Source of the DNA: DAOVQB01 sp023128935
GTDB taxonomy: Bacteria > Eisenbacteria > RBG-16-71-46 > CAIMUX01 > WJJG01
DNA length: 16,104 bases
Assembly: GCA_030628905.1 (NCBI GenBank)
Contig: DAOVQB010000094.1
Coordinates: 1-16,104 of the forward strand
Direction of reading: 5' to 3'
This document shows, piece by piece, positions 1-6,798 of this stretch (its first letter is position 1; each line of letters opens with the position of its first letter). Position numbers and translations under genes: made by a program. The notes beneath the pieces are model-generated. The model saw only the letters and a program-made list of their open reading frames with translations, ran no database searches and was not told the DNA's origin.

Positions 1-2
1 AA

Positions 3-212
3 CTTGATATCGAGGCGAACAGAGCCAGTGCCCAGGTTGAAGTATCCAAGGAACTGTTGGCCGACCTCGCGGAGCGGGCCGAAGTGATCGCCACGCGCTT
101 TCGCTGTGACATGAAGGTCCGGCTTCGAGAGGCTCAGGAGCGGGAACTCAGGAATCTGTCAGGCCCGGAGCTTACGGATTGGTATCTGGCATCCGGTACG
201 TCCGCATCCTGA
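3..212 (+). CDS. C-terminal end of an unknown helical protein (partial)
   Basis: An open frame enters from the left edge of the window and ends at a TGA at 210-212, giving the last 69 residues of a protein whose start lies outside. The composition is typical of real coding sequence: rich in Glu, Arg, Ala and Leu with a heptad-like pattern, so a long amphipathic helix or coiled coil is likely. It ends in a short polar tail (TSAS). I do not recognise a family. It is on the same strand as the Clp operon but separated by about 210 bases containing a hairpin and a promoter, so it is probably a separate transcription unit. Confidence 0.6.
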   Translation, partial: LDIEANRASAQVEVSKELLADLAERAEVIATRFRCDMKVRLREAQERELRNLSGPELTDWYLASGTSAS

Positions 213-237
213 CGTTACCATGGACCGGCGCAGATCT

Positions 238-263
238 GGCGATCGTTCTGCGGGGCGATCGCC
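238..263. terminator. Hairpin after the upstream gene, possible terminator without a U-tract
   Basis: A perfect 8-bp inverted repeat (ggcgatcg at 238-245, cgatcgcc at 256-263) with a 10-base loop lies 25 bases after the stop of the first gene. There is no T-run after either arm, so it would be an atypical terminator. It could equally be a protein-binding palindrome, because each arm contains the self-complementary core cgatcg. Confidence 0.35.
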
Positions 264-266
264 GTC

Positions 267-327
267 AGCGCAATGAGCTGTAGCCCTTCATTGCCCGAGC
301 GCAACGGCCGGGTTATAATGTTGCGCT
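267..327. promoter_or_regulatory. Cluster of inverted repeats overlapping the promoter, putative operator
   Basis: The heptamer agcgcaa occurs at 267-273 and 298-304, and its reverse complement ttgcgct at 321-327. The arms 298-305 (agcgcaac) and 320-327 (gttgcgct) form a perfect 8-bp palindrome with a 14-base spacer that encloses the -10 box. A second perfect inverted repeat, gcaatga (270-276) and tcattgc (288-294), reaches into the -35 box. This arrangement is what a repressor operator usually looks like. No obvious DNA-binding repressor is encoded in the window, so the regulator is unknown. Confidence 0.5.
291..319 (+). promoter_or_regulatory. Sigma-70-type promoter of the Clp operon
   Basis: TTGCCC at 291-296 and an exact TATAAT at 314-319 are separated by 17 bases, the optimal spacing for a housekeeping sigma-70 promoter. 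Transcription would start near 326, leaving a leader of about 95 bases before the Clp start at 422. The leader contains a self-complementary cttcgcgaag (374-383). That the promoter is vegetative-type suggests the operon's own ECF-like sigma factor acts elsewhere or on a second promoter. Confidence 0.6.
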
Positions 328-409
328 GAGGAGCAGCTATCGGCTGAGACGTTGCGGGGCGGGATGGGTGGCGCTTCGCGAAGGCTGCCCGACAACTCAC
401 GATGAAACG

Positions 410-417
410 GGAAAGGA
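410..417 (+). promoter_or_regulatory. Ribosome binding site deciding the Clp start
   Basis: GGAAAGGA sits four bases before the ATG at 422. The in-frame ATG at 368 has no comparable site and would add 18 low-similarity residues in front of the Clp N-domain, so 422 is preferred. Confidence 0.6.
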
Positions 418-421
418 CTCG

Positions 422-2680
422 ATGACAACTCCCACCTTCACTCCGGAAAGCCAGGCCGCGGTCGAGATGGCCAAGCGGGCGGTGCCGGACGGCGGAATCC
501 TCGATTCCGTGACGCTCCTCTCGGCGCTTGTCCATTCAGAATCATTGAGAAGAAAACTGCCGCAACTGGCTGCCGCTTTCCGCGCACCGAGACCCTGCCG
601 CACCCATCCTGCCAAGACACCCCTGGTCCCCGAGCTGTACCTTCCCCTGGGAAGAATCGCGGATGACGAGGAGGAGATCGACCCGGAAACGCTCTTGGGC
701 GCCCTACTCGACACGCGCTCCGTAGAGGCTGAATTGGAGAAACGAGGTGTGGACTTCGATCAGATCCGCGTCCAGATCATGAAAACATCTGATTCTGAAG
801 ACTGGAGAACCTCACCAGAGAGACTTAAGGTCATCAAGCAGTTGGATCCCTATGGGCGTTTCCTGACCTACAGCACCCCCAGGCAAGCTTCGCGTATCGC
901 ATTCGATAAGCCCCTCACTGCCTTGTTCCGGACCCTGAGTCGGATGAAACATAGGAACGTGATAGTTCTCGGGCAACCGGGCACCGGAAAGACGGCCCTC
1001 GTTCTGGAGCTCTCGCGGATGCTGGTCGAAAGAGATCCGGCGGTGCCCGCAAACCTACGTGATCTGGATATCTTTGAACTGTCGGTCACCGCCCTGCGTG
1101 CCGGTGCTTCCGCCATGGGGGAATACGAAGAGCGCGTGAAGTTCCTCGTCGACCAACTGGCGGCACATCGCAAGGTCGTTCTCTTCGTCGATGAGATCCA
1201 CTCCCTTTTTCAGTCAGGCATTCATTCCCGCAGCCCTTTCACGGACGCCAACGAGCTCATAAAGACCGCCCTGAGCGGAGGGCGAATCACCTGCATCGGG
1301 GCCACTACGCCCGCGGATTTCAGGAACGCCATCGAGCCGGACAAGGCCCTTGAGCGGCGCTTCGAGCGCCTGTACCTGTATCCGCCAGATAGGGAAGCTA
1401 CACTGCGCATCCTCAAGGCGCGCAAGCCGCAGCTGCTCCGATTCTACTCTCCGCTAAAGATCTCTAATGACCCCCTCGAGGAGGTAGTTACCCTCAGCGA
1501 GGAGTACTTGCCCCACCTGAACCAACCGGACAAGTCCATCCAACTACTGGACGTGGCCTGCGCCGGCTGCACCTCGAGCATCCCGCCGCAACAGGCGCTG
1601 ACCAAGGATGCTCTGATCAATGCCCTGGAGCTGTCGCTGGGTCACTCCATCGCAGAAAACCGCGCCTTCTGCGTTGACGATGTGGCCCAGCAGCTACGCG
1701 CGACGATCGTCGGGCAGGACGACGTCGTCCAGGAGCTTGCCAAGGCCTTCGTGTCCGGGCTGAGTGATTGGCGGGGGAATCAGGGGCCTCGCGGCGTCTT
1801 CCTTCTCAGCGGACCGACTGGCGTAGGCAAGACCGAGGCTGCTCTTCAGCTGGCCAAGATACTCGGCGGCGGACAGGATCGCTTGATTCGAATCGACTGC
1901 AACACCTTGCAGGGCACCGGTGAGGGATCCGGCGTTGCCGCAAACCGCCTATTGGGGGTTCCACCGGGCTACATCGGTTACGCACGCGGCCAGGGCGGCC
2001 TTCTCTCACGAATCCGTGATTACCCGGAAAGCGTCGTGCTCTTCGACGAGTTCGAGAAAGCCGGCCAGACCGTCGGTGAGATCCTACTCCGCGTCATCGG
2101 TGACGGTCGTTGCGAAGACGTCGATGGCAATGTGCTCGATTTCCGCCGCGCATTTGTGCTCTTCACCACCAATGCCGGTTGCCGCCAGACAGACCATGAC
2201 CAGATTGGCTTCCTGGCAGGCAAGCAGCCCCCCCCCTCCCCATCCGTGGATGACCAGGCTCTGGAGGATCACCTGATCCGACGCATTGGCCTTGGATTGG
2301 AGTTCCTGGGCCGCATCAGCCACCGCTTCCGATTCCACAGCCTTGACCGGGAAGCTGTGAAGAAGATCCTGGCCCAGCAATTAGAGAGCATCGGTGACGA
2401 TGCCAGACAGAAGGGATACTCGCTGACCTGGGAGGAGGAAATTATCGCTCACCTGGCTGCGGAATGGCAGGCGCGCTTTGGGGTACGGCATCTGATTGAG
2501 ATCCTCCGCAACCGCATACGTGAGCAGATCTCCATCGCCGATTCCCAGGGAGAGCTCAGCGGAGTGCACGTAATCCACCTGAAGCACGGTGGACAGCTAG
2601 TCACTGGGGAATCCGCACCGGGTGCTGCCATCGCAACCCGCAAACGAGACGGAGACCGCCTCATAATCAGTGTGGTCTGA
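422..2680 (+). CDS. ClpA-like double AAA+ unfoldase
   Basis: A 752-residue two-ring AAA+ protein that should unfold and thread substrates using ATP. The N-terminus looks like a Clp_N double repeat (about 1-140). D1 has Walker A G184-T191, Walker B around D257-E258 and an arginine-finger ERRF near 312. D2 has Walker A G464-T471, the GYIG pore loop at 516-519, Walker B D542-E543, an arginine finger near R631 and sensor-2 R689. There is no ClpB-type middle domain. After the D2 sensor-1 TTNAG, an IGF tripeptide (595-597) sits where ClpA carries its ClpP-docking IGL loop, so partnership with ClpP is plausible although no clpP is in the window. Oddly, the D1 pore loop reads SAMG (230-233) where ClpA has KYRG, losing the aromatic residue. 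It is the first gene of a packed four-gene operon; the next starts 12 bases on. ClpC-like is the alternative name. Confidence 0.88.
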   Translation: MTTPTFTPESQAAVEMAKRAVPDGGILDSVTLLSALVHSESLRRKLPQLAAAFRAPRPCRTHPAKTPLVPELYLPLGRIADDEEEIDPETLLGALLDTRSVEAELEKRGVDFDQIRVQIMKTSDSEDWRTSPERLKVIKQLDPYGRFLTYSTPRQASRIAFDKPLTALFRTLSRMKHRNVIVLGQPGTGKTALVLELSRMLVERDPAVPANLRDLDIFELSVTALRAGASAMGEYEERVKFLVDQLAAHRKVVLFVDEIHSLFQSGIHSRSPFTDANELIKTALSGGRITCIGATTPADFRNAIEPDKALERRFERLYLYPPDREATLRILKARKPQLLRFYSPLKISNDPLEEVVTLSEEYLPHLNQPDKSIQLLDVACAGCTSSIPPQQALTKDALINALELSLGHSIAENRAFCVDDVAQQLRATIVGQDDVVQELAKAFVSGLSDWRGNQGPRGVFLLSGPTGVGKTEAALQLAKILGGGQDRLIRIDCNTLQGTGEGSGVAANRLLGVPPGYIGYARGQGGLLSRIRDYPESVVLFDEFEKAGQTVGEILLRVIGDGRCEDVDGNVLDFRRAFVLFTTNAGCRQTDHDQIGFLAGKQPPPSPSVDDQALEDHLIRRIGLGLEFLGRISHRFRFHSLDREAVKKILAQQLESIGDDARQKGYSLTWEEEIIAHLAAEWQARFGVRHLIEILRNRIREQISIADSQGELSGVHVIHLKHGGQLVTGESAPGAAIATRKRDGDRLIISVV

Positions 2681-2692
2681 GAGGAGAGAGCC

Positions 2693-3187
2693 ATGGCAAT
2701 CACGATGGAGCAACTCCAAAGCCATCTGCGCTTCTACACGCGCAGGCTCTCTGATTCGTGCAAGGAGAGAAGTACCTACTGTCTCAACTCGGATGAAGAC
2801 ACTGCCGAGCTATACTACAAGGGGGATCGGACTGTTTTCGAGGTTTCCATCTCTATTCAAGAGGGCGGCAATTTTCTCCAGCTGCAGTCGAAAGAGTATC
2901 TCTTCTGTCAGACCTCTGATCCACATGCCCCCGCGCTCTTCCAGGCCCTTGCTTCAGCCAACGCGCGCACTCGTCTTGTCAAGTTTGCTTGGGATGACAG
3001 GTCCGGTGAGATCATCGCATCTGCCGACACTTGGCTCATGGATGCCTCCATAAGTCAGTACCAATTCTACCGCGTGCTGATCAATTATCTGAGTTCGCTG
3101 ATGAGGAACTACCCGCGTTTCCGTGCTATCCTCGAGACCGGGGTCGCTGCGGATTCGCTCGACAGTCCGCGGGTAACCGAGCTGTAG
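2693..3187 (+). CDS. YbjN/CesT-fold protein, putative Clp adaptor or chaperone
   Basis: A 164-residue protein with the layout of the YbjN / type III secretion chaperone-like fold: an N-terminal helix (about 5-25), strands ending in a hydrophobic FLQLQS segment (about 60), a helix with the phrase LASANARTRLVKF (about 85-98), a strand pair containing GEIIAS (about 104), and a C-terminal helix (SQYQFYRVLINYL, about 118-131). It is soluble, with no signal or membrane segment. A strong GAGAGGAGAG site lies just before the ATG, 12 bases after the Clp stop, so the two are co-expressed. Proteins of this fold bind partner proteins. Next to a Clp unfoldase, a substrate adaptor role is my inference. Family assignment rests on pattern recall. 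Confidence 0.7.
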   Translation: MAITMEQLQSHLRFYTRRLSDSCKERSTYCLNSDEDTAELYYKGDRTVFEVSISIQEGGNFLQLQSKEYLFCQTSDPHAPALFQALASANARTRLVKFAWDDRSGEIIASADTWLMDASISQYQFYRVLINYLSSLMRNYPRFRAILETGVAADSLDSPRVTEL

Positions 3188-3268
3188 GTTGCGCAATGAA
3201 AGAGGATCCACCATACAGAATCTGTTCTGGTTCTGTCCGCCCTGGACGGAGAAAGGCAATCTGAACCC

Positions 3269-4144
3269 ATGCCCTTGCCTGCTCCCATCACACGCGAGAT
3301 GCACACGATCTTGGCCACGCCGGGAAAGGAGTGGAAGGAACAAGATCTTCACGCCGTTGTGAGGTGGACGTGCACGAAGCCAAACACGCGATTCCTGCTA
3401 AATAAGGTTACCGCGACCCTCCACAGCCTAGGAATCCGTATGGAACTACGTGAGCAGACACGTGACTGTCTGCAGGATTTCTATCTCGATTTCCTTGAGA
3501 AGGGGCTCAAGCAGCCTTTCGTGCAGAAATACGACCCCGCCAGGGCCGAGAAGACACGCCGGCAGGGTTCAAGGAACCGCGCAGACCTCGATAGCGCGGT
3601 GGATGTAGCGAATCCTTCTGGCCTTGAAAGGCCTGTCACAACTCCGGAATCCATGACCCTGGCAGATTCCGCGAATCCGACGACCCCGGCCGGGAAACCC
3701 AATTCTATCGATCCTGTACGGGCTTTCTCGAATTTCTTTCTCGGCCACCCAAGGCATAGTCCGCTCATGCGCTTTGTCCGGGATTGGGCTAGAAAGCACC
3801 GCAGGCCTCAGCTGCGGCGGCGGCAGCCCGATCTGGATGATACGGAAGATATCACCCTGAGGATCGTGGACCCTTCGCCGGGACCGGAGAAGGACGCCGC
3901 GTATGATGAATTGATCAGACTGATCCAGGAGTTTCTCGAGACAGAAAACCCGCGCGCGCGGATGATCTTCGCTCTGCATGATTTGAAGGGATTATCCTAC
4001 GCTGAGGTATGCTCTTGGCATGCAGGAGCTTCTGGGCACGACATCAGCGAGGTGAACGCCCGCGTGATCGCCCACGGTGTGCGGCAACGCCTACGCGCTT
4101 TCCTTACTGCAATGGGCTACAAACCAAGAGGTTACAAACAATGA
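3269..4144 (+). CDS. ECF-like RNA polymerase sigma factor with interrupted region 2
   Basis: A 291-residue sigma-70-family protein. Region 2 begins near residue 65 (CLQDFYLDFLE) up to YDPARA (about 88-93). Its second half, with aromatic and basic residues expected for -10 recognition (FSNFF ... RFVRDWARKHRR), is at about 153-180. Between them lie about 60 polar, Pro/Ser/Thr-rich residues not normally present. Region 4 (about 208-280) includes the typical GLSYAEV helix-turn-helix start and a basic recognition helix. There is no membrane segment. An SD-like GGAGAAAGG lies at 3248-3256. The stop overlaps the next start as ATGA. The role would be directing polymerase to a dedicated promoter set; targets cannot be deduced here. 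The sigma assignment is fairly secure, the ECF subgroup is not. Confidence 0.78.
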   Translation: MPLPAPITREMHTILATPGKEWKEQDLHAVVRWTCTKPNTRFLLNKVTATLHSLGIRMELREQTRDCLQDFYLDFLEKGLKQPFVQKYDPARAEKTRRQGSRNRADLDSAVDVANPSGLERPVTTPESMTLADSANPTTPAGKPNSIDPVRAFSNFFLGHPRHSPLMRFVRDWARKHRRPQLRRRQPDLDDTEDITLRIVDPSPGPEKDAAYDELIRLIQEFLETENPRARMIFALHDLKGLSYAEVCSWHAGASGHDISEVNARVIAHGVRQRLRAFLTAMGYKPRGYKQ

Positions 4145-4533
4145 AGAAACGCGAGATTAAAGTCACCAGGGAAACGCTTGAGAGGCTCAAGGATCGGCTG
4201 CAGAACATTCCGTCAGACGACGAGGAGATAGAGATGCAGCTCGAGACCGAGCGTGACGCTCATCCCCAGATCGAGGAAGTATGGCAGGCACCTGAAGCGG
4301 AAAAGGAGATTGAGCGTTTCTCCGAGCAACTAACTTCAAGCCTTAACAACCTACTGCCTCGCTGGACAGGCAACGAATCCGAACTCGACCTGAACCGACC
4401 GGTCCCCAGACTGACCGGAGATACCAAGACCCGAGCGCAGGTGCTGCGCTGGAAGGCGGAGATTGAAGCGAATCTGCGGACCTTGGAAGGCGACTTGGGA
4501 TCCGCGCAGGCGGGCGAGGAATTGGAACTCTAA
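4141..4533 (+). CDS. Small charged helical protein translationally coupled to the sigma factor
   Basis: A 130-residue protein starting at the ATG that overlaps the sigma stop codon (ATGA, 4141-4144), preceded by AAGAGG. The N-terminal ~75 residues are strongly charged (Lys/Glu/Asp/Arg) and likely helical or coiled-coil. A Pro-containing linker with PVPRLTGD follows at about 89-96, then a second amphipathic helix and an acidic tail. It has no membrane segment, cysteine pair or catalytic motif that I can see. I do not recognise the family. Coupled translation one-for-one with a sigma factor would suit a soluble anti-sigma or co-factor, but this is only inference. An upstream in-frame ATG at 4009 lies inside the sigma gene and has no SD, so it is not used here. 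It is the last gene before the convergent minus-strand unit. Confidence 0.65.
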   Translation: MKKREIKVTRETLERLKDRLQNIPSDDEEIEMQLETERDAHPQIEEVWQAPEAEKEIERFSEQLTSSLNNLLPRWTGNESELDLNRPVPRLTGDTKTRAQVLRWKAEIEANLRTLEGDLGSAQAGEELEL

Positions 4534-4581
4534 CTATCCGCGGGCCGGGACGCTTCATCGGCGTGGCGGATGTCGCACGTC

Positions 4582-6798
4582 TCAGTTCAATCCGTAGTTT
4601 AGCAGGTGGGGGGGAACCAGTTCTCGATTCAGGTCCTGTGACTCACCTATAGCCTGCTCCGCGTACTTGGGGAACCTCTGACCGGTGTTGTCCACGGGGC
4701 GGACGAAGTGTTGATGGGAAAGCCGCCTGAGCTGTTCCGCCGGAAAGCAAGAGAGTGGGATGGCGGCAATCTCGACTCCCCGCGCCTGTCCAGCGGCTAA
4801 GACCTCAGGGGAAATAGCGTGATTGTCGGGCGCGACTACGATCACGCGACTCTCCGCAAAGGGAATAGCCATGTGAACCAGCGCCGATGTCCAATCTTGC
4901 CAATCCAGCTCCAGTCCGTGGCGTTCCCTCAACATGGCGAAGAAAGACCGGGTGCCGAATCCATCAAAGAACGGCATGTAGTGATAGCCAGTATCCTCCA
5001 GCCACCGTGCTTCCTGAATGCTATTGAAATGCGCTTGAGACAAGATGAGAGTCCCGTGAAGGCGTCGCAACGCAATATCGGCCCGCCGCAGGTCATCTGC
5101 CACGGGCAAGCTCTGACTGAAACTGATGGCGTCAACGACGTATTCACCGTACTTCCTAACCTCTGCCGCAAGACGCCGGGTATCGCGCACAAAAGGTTCG
5201 AGGATGCTATAGTGGCCGTTATGCACGACCCAATCGGAGGAGGCCAGCTGGCCGCCTTGCAGAATGAAGACCGTGGGATCAAAGACGCGCTTTTGTGGTC
5301 CTACCCCGGCCCCGCGGCGCCGCGAATCATTCACGTAGATCCGGCTCTCGCCCTTCACGCGCGAGCGAATCGTTGCCCTGATGTCGATACCGTCAAGGAG
5401 ACTACCGGTTAGAGGTTGCGGATCACGTTCGTGACCGCGCTGTGACGCCAGCTCTGCCGCCCGGTGTCCAATCACACTCAGAAGACAATCAGCTGCTGGC
5501 CAAGTGCGGGGTACGACCCCGTCAAGGTACCGGAGTCCGTGTGTTTTTCTACCAGGTTCGTCCGGCCAGCACCATGCCATCTGGGGGCTTTCTGCTGGAC
5601 GGCGACCAGTCATTCCGTCATCGCAGAGCAGTCGCCTGCGGTGGCCATCTGCGTAAGACAGCTCCCAAACGCCGCCCGGCTCTTCCGCGGATTTGACCAT
5701 TACGGGCAGAGCAGGAAACTCCTTGGGGGATGCCCAAGGGATGTCCATGACTTTTCGCGTGAGCACCCGGACAAACTCCTTGGACATCATGCTCTTCGCG
5801 GCGGTCAGCAGCAGCCCCAGAGGCGGTACAGTCACATAGTGCAAGGCGCAAAGGTTGGCCGTGTACTGCTCGAATCCGTCCCGCAACTGCAGATCCATCA
5901 ACCGGCTGTCGAGCGCCCCACCCTTCTCTTCCGTTCCGAAGTAGTTCGCGTAGCAGCTACTCAACAGGCGGCGAAAGGCTGTTGACGCCAAGAACGAGAC
6001 AGCATCGGCAGGACCGGCCGCGGGGGATGACCGGCGTTGGCTGTAGCGCCATGTGATGATCGGATAGGTATCCATGAAGCCAATGGCCTGGGTTGGGTGA
6101 ATGATGACCCGTTGGAACGTAGCAGCGCTATTGACATGCTGCGGCAACGCTGCGACAACGCGCGGTTTCTGCAGCAAAGCTGTGAGCCGGGCCCAGTGGC
6201 CCAACCCTCCCGTGAACAGGACCTTCCTGTGGCGGCGCACCAACGCCTTCAGGGATGCGGCCATGTGTACCTCGCGGGCTGAGTCGACCGGGCTGTCTCG
6301 CCCGGAATCGGCGTAGCCGGCGTTGTGTGCGACATACTGCTCGATGCCGGCCCAAGCCATCTCCGGATCGGGAATCAGGATTCCCACGGACGTCCGTCGG
6401 GCTGGTGAATCAAGGTCGATACCATATACTGGGATATCTAGCTCGAGAGCAGAGCGAACTGCCTCGATGATGGAATCCGACGGTGAGAGCGGTAGCAGAT
6501 CTAGGGATCCCGCGCTGGTCTCGTCGCCCTCTGTAATACTGGCACGAACGATGCCTGCCAAACCGAGCAGGCAAGGAAGTGGTTTGCTCGTCCCGGTGCT
6601 GGATCCCAGTTCCGCCAGCCAGGCTTTTACTGCATCCAGCGCCCCTGGACTGAGTTCGACCGCAATTGCGCGTGGCCGTGTCGCCAGCTCTCGACAAAGG
6701 GCGTTTACTCGGGCAGCAAACGCGGCGCGGTAGTGAATTGCCGGCACAGCCAGGAGGACGCCGCCGGGCAGTCTGCGTGTGAGTGGGAGCCTTTTCAT
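4582..6798 (-). CDS. Large protein with TraB/TIKI-like N-terminal domain, MoxR partner
   Basis: A 738-residue cytoplasmic protein without signal or membrane helices. The N-terminal ~210 residues recall the TraB/PrgY/TIKI fold: a strand ending in AIH (His22), then RAIAVELSP (Glu48), and later KVLFTGGLGHW with His201, matching the VGxGH position of TraB-type domains. In TIKI relatives such His/Glu residues form a metal site, so hydrolase activity is possible but unproven. Residues ~210-738 are mixed alpha/beta with no motif I recognise; a stretch near 640-680 (RVIVVAPDN) looks like a Rossmann-type strand-loop. The ATG shares one base with the MoxR stop (TAATG), with GAGG upstream, so the pair is translationally coupled and probably forms a complex. 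Other MoxR-linked large proteins of unknown function (for example DUF5682) are an alternative family. The gene ends 48 bases from the opposing Clp operon. Confidence 0.72.
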   Translation of the reverse strand: MKRLPLTRRLPGGVLLAVPAIHYRAAFAARVNALCRELATRPRAIAVELSPGALDAVKAWLAELGSSTGTSKPLPCLLGLAGIVRASITEGDETSAGSLDLLPLSPSDSIIEAVRSALELDIPVYGIDLDSPARRTSVGILIPDPEMAWAGIEQYVAHNAGYADSGRDSPVDSAREVHMAASLKALVRRHRKVLFTGGLGHWARLTALLQKPRVVAALPQHVNSAATFQRVIIHPTQAIGFMDTYPIITWRYSQRRSSPAAGPADAVSFLASTAFRRLLSSCYANYFGTEEKGGALDSRLMDLQLRDGFEQYTANLCALHYVTVPPLGLLLTAAKSMMSKEFVRVLTRKVMDIPWASPKEFPALPVMVKSAEEPGGVWELSYADGHRRRLLCDDGMTGRRPAESPQMAWCWPDEPGRKTHGLRYLDGVVPRTWPAADCLLSVIGHRAAELASQRGHERDPQPLTGSLLDGIDIRATIRSRVKGESRIYVNDSRRRGAGVGPQKRVFDPTVFILQGGQLASSDWVVHNGHYSILEPFVRDTRRLAAEVRKYGEYVVDAISFSQSLPVADDLRRADIALRRLHGTLILSQAHFNSIQEARWLEDTGYHYMPFFDGFGTRSFFAMLRERHGLELDWQDWTSALVHMAIPFAESRVIVVAPDNHAISPEVLAAGQARGVEIAAIPLSCFPAEQLRRLSHQHFVRPVDNTGQRFPKYAEQAIGESQDLNRELVPPHLLNYGLN

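Noticed and set aside
368..421. Earlier in-frame ATG for the Clp gene at 368
   Set aside because: No SD, and the added 18 residues do not resemble a Clp N-domain; the ATG at 422 has GGAAAGGA at correct spacing.
3196..3264. Possible 22-codon leader peptide ORF before the sigma gene
   Set aside because: It ends four bases before the sigma start, but has no SD and no regulatory peptide signature such as a codon run.
4536..4571. Inverted repeat atccgc/gcggat in the convergent gap as a bidirectional terminator
   Set aside because: Only a 6-bp stem with a 24-base unpaired interior and no T-runs; too weak.
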